Below are positions 19,149 to 26,194 of a DNA stretch of 64,000 nt, in pieces (positions within the stretch are counted from its first letter, which is position 1; each line of letters opens with the position of its first letter). The stretch spans positions 4,518,001 through 4,582,000 of the forward strand of contig NZ_OX216966.1 in assembly GCF_945605565.1 (NCBI RefSeq). The letters run 5' to 3'. This stretch comes from Paenibacillus dendritiformis (GTDB lineage Bacteria > Bacillota > Bacilli > Paenibacillales > Paenibacillaceae). Under the pieces are notes generated by a model. That model saw only the letters and a program-made list of their open reading frames with translations, had not been told where the DNA came from and searched no databases. A program made the position numbers and the translations under genes.

Positions 19149-20713
19149 CTTCGCACCTCTCCTTTGGCAAGTTTCTTCTCCTTCATCCATCGCCCGAGCC
19201 GATTCAGCCAGCCTCTGCCGGAATGCTCTGCCCCTACGAGCACTTCCGTCCACCGCAGGGCATCCTCGCTCCATTCGAACGGATCTGGCTGATACGGCAG
19301 CTTCAACAGACCTCTGCACCGCCCGCGGATCCAAGCCGGCCGCCAGGAAGGATAGGCATCCGCATGTGCAATGGCTGCGTACCAATGCGTGCATTGATTC
19401 GCTTCGAACCTTCGGGCCGCCTCGCGCAGCTCTTCCCGGCGCCAGGGAGCCGCGCTGCCGACAAGTACGGGGATCTGGGCCCGTTCGAACTCCTCTATTC
19501 GGCGTCCTGTCATATCCGCTCCCGTATCAAGCACGACGTATTCGTACCGCCCAAGCAAATACGGCAGCAGATTGCTCTGCGTCCAGCGGTAGCAGGTCAC
19601 GCCATACAGCCGAACTCCTTCGGCCGCATCTCCCGCCGTCTTCCGGCTCGCCCGAATACTCTCCATCGCATCCGGCTCCTCGCCTTCATAATCCGCCTCC
19701 AAGGCACGAATGACCACACCGTCCGCCTCATCCCGGGCATCGACGTAGGCTGCCCTGCCCAATTGCCCGGCCGACAGGTGATACGCGCACATGAGCGCCG
19801 CATGCGTCGCTCCAATCCCGGAGGAAGTGCCGCGAAAAGCAATCACCAGTCCGGCACCAGTCCTCCCGGCAGCATACGGAGGATCATTGATGCCCGCTGT
19901 GGAAGGGCTGCCGCCCCCCGCGGCGAACGGCCTTAATACTTCGACTAGTTCTTGTGCCGATTGATATCGGTGCTCGGGACGGATAGCCAGCAGCTTGACA
20001 AGAACTGGAAGGAAGCCGGCCGGTACATCATCGGCCAGACATTGCGGCTGAAGCGGAAGCTCTCCCTTCCAGCGGCCAGCGGACATCATATGGGCCAGCA
20101 GAGCGCCTATTCCGTACAGATCCGTGCGGGCATCGCTCTGCTTGCCGTCATACTGCTCCGGAGCGGCGAACCCGACCGTGCCGAGCTTGACCGTATCGTG
20201 CTCCTTGTCTGCATCGACATTGCGAGCGATTCCGAAATCAATCAGCTTCACCTGGCCCAGCCGGGTCAGCATGATGTTCGACGGCTTCATATCGCGAAAC
20301 ACGATAGGCGGATGCCGGCTGTGCAAATAAGACAAGGCTTCGCAAATCGGCACCGCATAACCGATTGCCTCTGCGAACGAAACCGGCCGCTCACGCATTC
20401 GTTCTCCCAGCGTTACCCCCTCGATATATTCCATGACGAGATACGCCCTTCCCGACGCATCCGGCGGATAAAAGTCAACAATGAGCGGGAGATGCGGGTG
20501 GCGCAAAGCCGTCAGCAGCCTCGCTTCATGGACGAGCTGCTCCATATCCCTGACCGCGGGCTTGGATATCTTGATCGCCCAATGCTTCCCAGCCAGCCTC
20601 TCGTCTTCCGCCAAATAGACGGAGCTCATCCCTCCGCTTCCGAGCAATCGGACAATGCGGTACCTGCCGTGCAGCAGTTGACCCGGCTGCAGATTAAATC
20701 CATGATCCAGCAA
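19145..20713 (-). CDS. Ser/Thr protein kinase fused to a MinD/TadZ-like domain
   Basis: First gene of the Tad-like operon, 522 residues from TTG 20713 (GGGGGG six bases upstream). Residues about 17-260 form a Hanks-type kinase: Gly loop LGSGGMSSVYLA, ATP-binding Lys48 in AIK, catalytic FRDMKPSN at 139-146 (Phe replacing the usual His), DFG at 159-161 and APE at 184-186. All catalytic residues are present. After a Gly/Ser linker, residues about 285-522 resemble a MinD/TadZ ATPase, with VIAFRGTSSGIGATHAAL in the P-loop position (no lysine) and YEYVVLDTGAD as Walker B strand. No transmembrane helix or PASTA repeats. The fusion suggests phospho-control of pilus assembly. An ATG at 20761 lies inside a terminator hairpin and is rejected. 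Confidence 0.82.
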   Translation of the reverse strand: MLDHGFNLQPGQLLHGRYRIVRLLGSGGMSSVYLAEDERLAGKHWAIKISKPAVRDMEQLVHEARLLTALRHPHLPLIVDFYPPDASGRAYLVMEYIEGVTLGERMRERPVSFAEAIGYAVPICEALSYLHSRHPPIVFRDMKPSNIMLTRLGQVKLIDFGIARNVDADKEHDTVKLGTVGFAAPEQYDGKQSDARTDLYGIGALLAHMMSAGRWKGELPLQPQCLADDVPAGFLPVLVKLLAIRPEHRYQSAQELVEVLRPFAAGGGSPSTAGINDPPYAAGRTGAGLVIAFRGTSSGIGATHAALMCAYHLSAGQLGRAAYVDARDEADGVVIRALEADYEGEEPDAMESIRASRKTAGDAAEGVRLYGVTCYRWTQSNLLPYLLGRYEYVVLDTGADMTGRRIEEFERAQIPVLVGSAAPWRREELREAARRFEANQCTHWYAAIAHADAYPSWRPAWIRGRCRGLLKLPYQPDPFEWSEDALRWTEVLVGAEHSGRGWLNRLGRWMKEKKLAKGEVRS

Positions 20714-20735
20714 TGCAATCCCCCCACGACAACGC

Positions 20736-20780
20736 AAAAAAGCACCCTGAAAACGAACCATCGTTCGTAATCAGGGTGCT
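20736..20780 (-). terminator. Intrinsic terminator just upstream of the kinase gene (possible attenuator)
   Basis: On the minus strand AGCACCCTGA and TCAGGGTGCT form the stem, with an inner CGAAC/GTTCG stem, followed by six T. It ends only 10 bases before the ribosome site of the kinase gene. It may simply end transcription of the methyltransferase gene, or act as an attenuator for the Tad-like operon. An upstream CAGGG could pair with CCCTG of the left arm as an anti-terminator. Confidence 0.8.
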
Positions 20781-20809
20781 TCCCTGTGTGCACGCTATGT
20801 TTTGATGCT

Positions 20810-20838
20810 AGTGTATAAGATTTGTAGCGGCTTGTCCA
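20810..20838 (-). promoter_or_regulatory. Possible sigma-A promoter of the Tad-like operon
   Basis: TGGACA (20833-20838) and TACACT (20810-20815) are 17 bases apart on the minus strand, between the methyltransferase stop codon and the terminator hairpin. It is a weak match. If used, the transcript would have to pass the hairpin at 20736-20780 before reaching the kinase. Confidence 0.4.
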
Positions 20839-20880
20839 GCCTTTTTCGAAAAAGATCGTGCCACTGAACAGTTAGCATCA

Positions 20881-21966
20881 TTAATATTTCATCATATAAA
20901 GCGTAATCTCGTCCCGATTATGGAACAACTGCTTCGCCCGGATGATTTGGGCATGCTCGGCATACATCGCAGTTACATCGCGAATGGTCTGCAGCGGCTT
21001 TTTGTGCATCAATTTTACGGTGACGAGGATCGTTCCCCCGGCAATCACGCCGTCCATCAAGCGGATAACCATCTCTGCCGTCGCTTTGGGGCTCCAGCTC
21101 ATATCGCAGACGAGCAGATCGAACTCATTCGGCTCCACCGGGACATCGGCAGCATTCCGCTTCACATACGTCAACTGCGGGTGCCCTATCAAGCTAGGAT
21201 GCATATTGGCCGGATCGATCGCGGTAACATGCACTCCCCGCTCCAGCAAGAGGCTTGTCCAGCCTCCCGGCGCGGCGCCGACGTCCAGCGCATGCCGATA
21301 AGCAGAGTAATCGAGACCGAATGTCCGTTCCGCTTCCAGCAGCTTGAACTTGGCGCGGGAGATTTGCCCTTCCTCCCTCTGGAACCGCATCGCTCCGCCC
21401 GGCCAATCGGATCCCGCTTCCGCGTGAGTCATCATTCCGGCATAGATTGCAGCCTCGCCAATCACGACGGTGACGATAACCTCCGGTTCGGCCAGTACAG
21501 TCTCTCCTCCACTCCGTTCGATTACGGAGCGGAAAGCCTCCCGGATCGCCTTCTCTTCCTCCGTTCGCGCCCCGCCGGACCGAACATGGACGGCGACCCG
21601 CGTGCCACTGCCGGCTTGGAGACCGGAGCTTGCGCTCAACCGCTCCAGCCACAAGGCGCACATCGCTTCCAGTTCTTCCGCCGGACCATTCGCGAGCCCC
21701 TCGCGCTTGACCGCCAGGTGCACCGGTTGAATATGCCGGCCGAAGATCGGCGGCTCCTGCTGCCATCGTTCTATCGCTTCAGTGGAACTGGCTGGAAGCT
21801 CCATCAAGGCCATCTCGCCAGGGACGAGCATGCGGCTCTTCAACTGACCGAAGCTTCTGCGCAGCTCCTCCTGTGCATACGAAATATAACCGTGATTGGA
21901 GGTGACAATCCAATGGGATGACGGTGTAAAATGTGACTCCAGAATCAATTCTTGTACGGACTCCAC
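20881..21966 (-). CDS. RlmM/RrmJ-like SAM-dependent methyltransferase
   Basis: 361 residues from GTG 21966, which has GGAGGT eight bases upstream; longer in-frame starts lack such a site. The C-terminal half is an RrmJ/FtsJ fold: DVGAAPGGWTSLLLERG binds SAM, then LLVCDMSWSP and ILVTVKLMHKK give the Asp and Lys of the K-D-K-E catalytic set, with a first Lys in RAKFKLLEAE. The N-terminal half resembles the extra domain of RlmM, which 2'-O-methylates 23S rRNA C2498. rRNA methylation is the likely role, though RlmM itself is best known from proteobacteria. It is last in a run of minus-strand genes and is followed by a terminator. Confidence 0.75.
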   Translation of the reverse strand: MESVQELILESHFTPSSHWIVTSNHGYISYAQEELRRSFGQLKSRMLVPGEMALMELPASSTEAIERWQQEPPIFGRHIQPVHLAVKREGLANGPAEELEAMCALWLERLSASSGLQAGSGTRVAVHVRSGGARTEEEKAIREAFRSVIERSGGETVLAEPEVIVTVVIGEAAIYAGMMTHAEAGSDWPGGAMRFQREEGQISRAKFKLLEAERTFGLDYSAYRHALDVGAAPGGWTSLLLERGVHVTAIDPANMHPSLIGHPQLTYVKRNAADVPVEPNEFDLLVCDMSWSPKATAEMVIRLMDGVIAGGTILVTVKLMHKKPLQTIRDVTAMYAEHAQIIRAKQLFHNRDEITLYMMKY

Positions 21967-22048
21967 GTGGGCAAACCTCCAGCTTTGTTGCGAATCAATC
22001 GCTATATTGAACATCATTTCAAGATATATAATTTCAAAAAGACAACGC

Positions 22049-22813
22049 TCACGGAACCCGTATCCATGGTCGATCATTCATCCAGTCCACCTGGACGCGC
22101 ATATCGAAGGTCTCCGAGAGCAGCTCCGGAGTCATCACCTCGTGCTTCGGTCCGGTCGCGACCATCCGCCCCTCATGCAGCAGCGCGACATGCGTGAACA
22201 GAGGGATGATTTCCTCCGAATGATGCGTCACATAGACAATCCCAAGCTCGCGTCCCGATAGCAGCGCCATATCTTGAAGCAGCTTCTCCCGCTCATAAAT
22301 ATCGAGGCCGGAGCACGGCTCGTCCATAATAAGCAGCTCGGGATCGCCCATCAGCGCGCGGGCAAGCATTATTTTCTTGCGCTCCCCTTGCGAGCAGACG
22401 GCAAGCGGCTGATCCGCGAGGCGGCCGAGATGGAACTCCTCGAGCAATTGATGGGCCCGCTCCTTCACTTCGTTCGGAATCTCCTGGTAGAATCGCAGCC
22501 AAGCGAAGGCGCCGGTCGCCACCATTTCCCACACCGGGTCGCGCAGCGTTAATTTTTCGACAAGCGATTGACTGATATAGCCGATCCGTTGTCTCACTTC
22601 TCTTACGTCGCACTGACCGTATGTATGACCGAGCACGCGGACGGTTCCGCTTGAAGGAAATTGGTAGGCGGTTATCAGTTCAAGAAGCGTCGTCTTCCCG
22701 GAACCGTTCCGTCCGAGCAGCACCCAGTGCTCCCCCGGGTTTACGCTCCAGTTGATGTCATTCAAAATGGTTCGCTCTTCTCTCTGGAACCTGATCTGTT
22801 CTAGCTGTATCAC
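22049..22813 (-). CDS. Stand-alone ABC transporter ATP-binding protein (YlmA-like)
   Basis: 254 residues with Walker A GRNGSGKTT (near 36-44), Q-loop YISQS, a degenerate signature CSQGERKK in place of LSGGQ, Walker B LLIMDEP and switch His in VTHHSEE. No permease gene is adjacent, and the same holds for the YlmA-type ATPases it resembles, so partners or a non-transport role are unknown. GTG 22813 has GGCGGGGG upstream and overlaps the stop of the thioredoxin-like gene by four bases, so the two are translationally coupled. Confidence 0.82.
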   Translation of the reverse strand: MIQLEQIRFQREERTILNDINWSVNPGEHWVLLGRNGSGKTTLLELITAYQFPSSGTVRVLGHTYGQCDVREVRQRIGYISQSLVEKLTLRDPVWEMVATGAFAWLRFYQEIPNEVKERAHQLLEEFHLGRLADQPLAVCSQGERKKIMLARALMGDPELLIMDEPCSGLDIYEREKLLQDMALLSGRELGIVYVTHHSEEIIPLFTHVALLHEGRMVATGPKHEVMTPELLSETFDMRVQVDWMNDRPWIRVP

Positions 22814-23157
22814 AGCAATCCCCCGCCTTTCAATCGTTCATACATATACGTTACCGAATGAAATGCATAAATCTTCTCCGGCTCGCTCTCCCGTTCCGGC
22901 GTGTCTTCTCCCCAGAGCAGAAGGCAAGGGACGCTCTCAATGCGATGCGCCTGCACCAGTTCGGCGGCATCCAGCACATTGACCGAAGCGATTGCCAGCT
23001 GCGGATAAGACTGCTCCAATAGAGCCAGTATCCGTTCAGCAAGCCGACACGTCCCGCAAAAGGGGCTGTACACATAGAGAGCCCTCCGGCTTTCTGCAGC
23101 CGCGACCGGACGACCTGGCATAAAGGCCTGGAGCTCCTGCCCGCGAACCGGCTTCAC
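22810..23157 (-). CDS. Thioredoxin-like protein with CGTC active site
   Basis: 115 residues. LYVYSPFCGTCRLAERIL carries the C-x-x-C redox pair in the usual place after the first strand, and the conserved cis-Pro follows in ESVPCLLLW. That is enough for a small thioredoxin-fold oxidoreductase; no signal peptide, so cytosolic. The GTG start overlaps the upstream stop codon (GTGA) and the downstream gene overlaps its own stop, placing it in a coupled trio with the receiver-like gene and the ABC ATPase. Substrate unknown. Confidence 0.8.
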   Translation of the reverse strand: MKPVRGQELQAFMPGRPVAAAESRRALYVYSPFCGTCRLAERILALLEQSYPQLAIASVNVLDAAELVQAHRIESVPCLLLWGEDTPERESEPEKIYAFHSVTYMYERLKGGGLL

Positions 23158-23495
23158 TGCTTCTCCATCCTGACCCGTTCCAGCGTCTCCCAGCCCATTG
23201 GCCCGTTATAAAGCTTCACGGAGTCCGGCTTATGCTTATACAGCTGCTGGTACATCCGTTGTCTCCCTTCCGGGCAGGAAGTATGGAGGTAGATTTCCTC
23301 CTGCGGATAGAGTCCGCGGCGCACCATTTCCAACACAAGCTCCGTTCCCGTCGGCTCGTCCGGCCCCAGATCATGATCAAGCGACAAAATACCGACGTGC
23401 TCCTCTTCCAAAAGCAGCAGACATTCCTCCATATTCCGCGCCAGCACGAATCCGTCCGGACAGCGCCGCCAGTCGTCCAGGTAGACATGAATCAT
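23154..23495 (-). CDS. Cyclic-phosphate processing receiver-like domain protein (cREC)
   Basis: 113 residues made of one compact domain. MIHVYLDDWRRCPDGFVLARNMEE, LSLDHDLGPDEPTGTELV and YLHTSCPEGRQRM match the pattern of the stand-alone receiver-like family named cyclic-phosphate processing receiver domain, with Asp pairs near residues 7-8 and His-Asp at HDLG. The function of that family is a prediction in the literature (processing of cyclic phosphate ends of RNA), not shown here. Overlaps the thioredoxin-like gene by four bases. Confidence 0.72.
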   Translation of the reverse strand: MIHVYLDDWRRCPDGFVLARNMEECLLLLEEEHVGILSLDHDLGPDEPTGTELVLEMVRRGLYPQEEIYLHTSCPEGRQRMYQQLYKHKPDSVKLYNGPMGWETLERVRMEKQ

Positions 23496-23524
23496 CGCAT
23501 TCCCTCTTTCCCTTCACCATGGAT

Positions 23525-24445
23525 TCATTTGTTCTTGGCCCGAACTGCCTGCTTGAGCCTGTTCCACTCGGGAACATGTCCGTATTGCCCGCTGCCTGGC
23601 GTCTCCAGAATAAGCGGCTTGCCGCGGATTCCTTCGGCCATGGCCAGCCGGGCCAGCTCCTCGATGCCGATATGCCCGTCTCCCAGATTGGCGTGACGAT
23701 CTTGGCGCGAAGCATAGACTTCTCTCGAATCGTTCAAATGAATAACCTGCATATGCCGCCAATAACCGAGCTCATGCCCCTTGGCGATCAATTCCTCGGT
23801 CTTGTACGGATCCCACAAGCCGCTGGCGAACGCATGGCAGGTATCGAAGCAATAACCAATTTTATCGGAATACCGGCTTAACTGCCTGATCTGGATAAGC
23901 TCCTCGAGCGTTACGCCCAGGCCGCCATGACTGCCCGCCTGATTCTCCAGCAGAAGCAAGGCTCGCCCGTTCCAGACGGCAAGCACCGTATCGATCGTGC
24001 GAATAATGTTCCCGTAGGTGCGCAGCAGAAGCTGTTCGCCGCCGGTCTTGCCTTTGAATATTCCGAAATGAACGACGACTCCGATCGATCCGCAGGCTTC
24101 CGCAATCATCAAATCATTCAACAGCGATTGAACCGTCGCTTGGAACCGGTCTGGCGCCTGTTCGGCATCGACCGCCAGATTCGTCGGGTACGGCGTATGA
24201 ACGACGGTCTGAATCCCGTGCCGTTCACATACCTCCCGAGCCGCCTCCGCCTCATCCTCGTAGCCGAGCTTGACGGACAGCCCCCTCGGATTCTTGCTGA
24301 AATATTGATAGCAGCCAAGGCCGAACGCCTCCTGCAATCGGACCGCGTCACGCGCAGCATGGCTGTAGCCGCCCCGCAGCGACAAATGACAACCGTATCG
24401 CAGCGCGAAGCTGCCGTCTCCCCTCCCCGGGAGATTAGGATTCAT
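23525..24445 (-). CDS. nfo: Deoxyribonuclease IV (AP endonuclease family 2)
   Basis: 306-residue TIM-barrel metalloenzyme that cuts the DNA backbone 5' of abasic sites. Motifs along the chain: GCHLSLRGG, VVHTPYP, LLLENQAG (metal Glu), YCFDTCHAFASG, VIHLNDSRE, and RQDRHANLGDGHIG, ending with LILETPG. All are metal ligands or signatures of the Nfo family. It begins inside the end of the Fpg-like gene (11-base overlap). The protein has an N-terminal addition of about 12 residues compared with a typical Nfo. Pairing a glycosylase with an AP endonuclease gives a two-step base-excision repair module. Confidence 0.92.
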   Translation of the reverse strand: MNPNLPGRGDGSFALRYGCHLSLRGGYSHAARDAVRLQEAFGLGCYQYFSKNPRGLSVKLGYEDEAEAAREVCERHGIQTVVHTPYPTNLAVDAEQAPDRFQATVQSLLNDLMIAEACGSIGVVVHFGIFKGKTGGEQLLLRTYGNIIRTIDTVLAVWNGRALLLLENQAGSHGGLGVTLEELIQIRQLSRYSDKIGYCFDTCHAFASGLWDPYKTEELIAKGHELGYWRHMQVIHLNDSREVYASRQDRHANLGDGHIGIEELARLAMAEGIRGKPLILETPGSGQYGHVPEWNRLKQAVRAKNK

Positions 24446-25280
24446 CCGCTGGCGGCAGCGGCTGGCACTGCGGACAGAAATACGCAGGCTTCCGTTGGAT
24501 CAGCATCTCTTCAATCGGCGTGCCGCAGCGCGGGCAAGGTTCCCCTGTCTTGCCTGCGATTCCCCACGAGAGTGAAGCCGTGCTGCCATCAGCTGCCGCT
24601 CCTCTCCCATCCTGCCGCTCGATCGCTTCCTGAAGCACATGAATCATGGATAAAAACAACCGGTCAAGCTCTTCTTCCTGCAGTTGATCAACCCGCACAG
24701 AAGGGCGAAGTCCGGCAGCAAACGCGATATCATCCGCATACCGGCTGTCAATTCCGGCCAGCAGCGCAGGATTCATCAAGGCCGCCTTCAAAGTCGACCG
24801 CCGCTTCGCGAACCGTTGGCGGAACCGTTCCGCCGTCAAGTGGCGGGACAACGGATCAGGACCCTGCTCCCGCTGCTGTTGATCCAGTTCCTTTGCCGTC
24901 AGCAGCAATAGCTGGAGCGTTCGCGACTTGACCACGGTCACCGCCACGCTGTCCAAGCGGAGCGAAAATGCAGGCTTGCTCGCGTTTGCGGCCGTTTTCA
25001 GTTCCTCATCCTCCGCACCGGCTTCGAGCCTGTCAATATGAAGCTCATCCTCCTGGCCCAACCGAACCACCAGGCGCTGACCATTATCCAGATGAAAAAT
25101 AAGATCCGTTCCTCTTCGTTCCACAAATAAAATTTGTCGGCCAAGAGCCAGATCGTGCAAACGTTCTAAGTCCACGTTCAGCCCGGATTGGCGCTGCATA
25201 TCCAAGCTGCGGATCCGCTGGCCTACCGTATGCTGATCCAGCCGTTTCCGGTAACCTTCGATCTCGGGAATTCCCGGCAT
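24435..25280 (-). CDS. Fpg/Nei-family DNA glycosylase-like protein with altered N-terminus
   Basis: 281 residues with the Fpg/Nei layout: N-terminal catalytic strand, helix-two-turn-helix region (LLAGIDSRYADDIAFAAGLRP) and a C-terminal zinc finger (CPRCG...CPQC). Family enzymes excise oxidised bases using Pro1 as nucleophile and Glu2 as acid. Here the start is MPGIPEIE, so Pro1 is kept but residue 2 is Gly instead of Glu. Activity may be changed or lost. AAGGAAGAT precedes the ATG, supporting this start. The nfo gene overlaps its 3' end, so the pair is coupled and the gene is probably still under selection. Confidence 0.82.
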   Translation of the reverse strand: MPGIPEIEGYRKRLDQHTVGQRIRSLDMQRQSGLNVDLERLHDLALGRQILFVERRGTDLIFHLDNGQRLVVRLGQEDELHIDRLEAGAEDEELKTAANASKPAFSLRLDSVAVTVVKSRTLQLLLLTAKELDQQQREQGPDPLSRHLTAERFRQRFAKRRSTLKAALMNPALLAGIDSRYADDIAFAAGLRPSVRVDQLQEEELDRLFLSMIHVLQEAIERQDGRGAAADGSTASLSWGIAGKTGEPCPRCGTPIEEMLIQRKPAYFCPQCQPLPPADES

Positions 25281-25318
25281 CGAGCATCTTCCTTCCTATG
25301 TCTATAAATTAAAGCAGC

Positions 25319-26149
25319 TCATTCGTTATGCTGCGCTTGCTCCATGAACCACTGGCGCAACTCCTCCAGCTTCTCGCATATCATATCGGGATTGACTCCC
25401 GAGCGCTTCTGATAATCCTCGAGGTTGGCCGCTGTCGTAATGCCTGTCAAGACAAGCGCCGTCCGGCAGCCTGCCTGCTGGCCTGCCAGCATGTCAGTCA
25501 TCATATTATCTCCGATGACAATGGCTTCCTCCGCGCGGCAGCCCAGCCGTTCCAGAGCGGCATCCATGATGATGCGGCTTGGCTTGCCGATCACGACGGG
25601 TTCAACTCCCGAGGCCGCCTGGATCGCAGCCCCGATCGAGCCGGCTCCCGGGGAGAATCCCCGGTCCGAAGGAAGCATCAGATCCGGATTCGTCAGAATC
25701 GAGAGCGCTCCCTTGCGCACTGCGGCTGCGGCCGCTTCCAGCTTCGCATAGCTCACACTCCGGTCGATTCCCTGGACGACGATATCGACCTCTTCATTCC
25801 ATACGGCCTCTACATCCGCGGTCCACGCAATACCGGCATCCGTCAACGCTTGCTCCAGGCCCCGTTCCCCGATCATAAATACGCGGCGGCCCGGAAATTT
25901 CTTCAGAATATACGATGCAGCAGCTTGCGCCGACGTGAGCACATCCTGACTTTTCGCGTTGATTCCGAGCCCGTTCAGCATATCCGCGACTTCCTCCGGC
26001 GTACGCGACGAGTTGTTTGTCACGAACTGATACGGGATTCGGAGCTGTTGCAATGTCGAGATCAGCGCATCCGCTCCTTCAACCATCGTCGATCCGTGAT
26101 ACATCGTTCCATCCAGATCGATGCAAGCATACCATTTTGTTTCCCTCAT
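25319..26149 (-). CDS. HAD-superfamily phosphatase, subfamily IIA (YutF/NagD-like)
   Basis: 276 residues. Motif I DLDGTMYHG carries the nucleophilic Asp, motif II is VTNNSSR, the motif III lysine falls in VIGKPSRI, and motif IV is VIGDNMMTD. A C2-type cap lies between. This matches the TIGR01457-like group of small Bacillus phosphatases (YutF); sugar phosphates or nucleotides are likely substrates but not predictable. The start MRETKWYACIDLDG is the normal beginning for this group. It lies 45 bases downstream of the oxidoreductase gene on the same strand and 38 bases before the glycosylase gene, so all may share a transcript. Confidence 0.85.
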   Translation of the reverse strand: MRETKWYACIDLDGTMYHGSTMVEGADALISTLQQLRIPYQFVTNNSSRTPEEVADMLNGLGINAKSQDVLTSAQAAASYILKKFPGRRVFMIGERGLEQALTDAGIAWTADVEAVWNEEVDIVVQGIDRSVSYAKLEAAAAAVRKGALSILTNPDLMLPSDRGFSPGAGSIGAAIQAASGVEPVVIGKPSRIIMDAALERLGCRAEEAIVIGDNMMTDMLAGQQAGCRTALVLTGITTAANLEDYQKRSGVNPDMICEKLEELRQWFMEQAQHNE

Positions 26150-26194
26150 GATGCTACCCCATTCCTTTCTGCCGCATGCCGTAAGCAGCCCTGG

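Noticed and set aside
20781..20880. Cyclic-di-GMP riboswitch in front of the kinase gene
   Set aside because: GCACACAGGG looks faintly similar to the GEMM core, but the conserved GCAAAC and the tetraloop receptor are absent.
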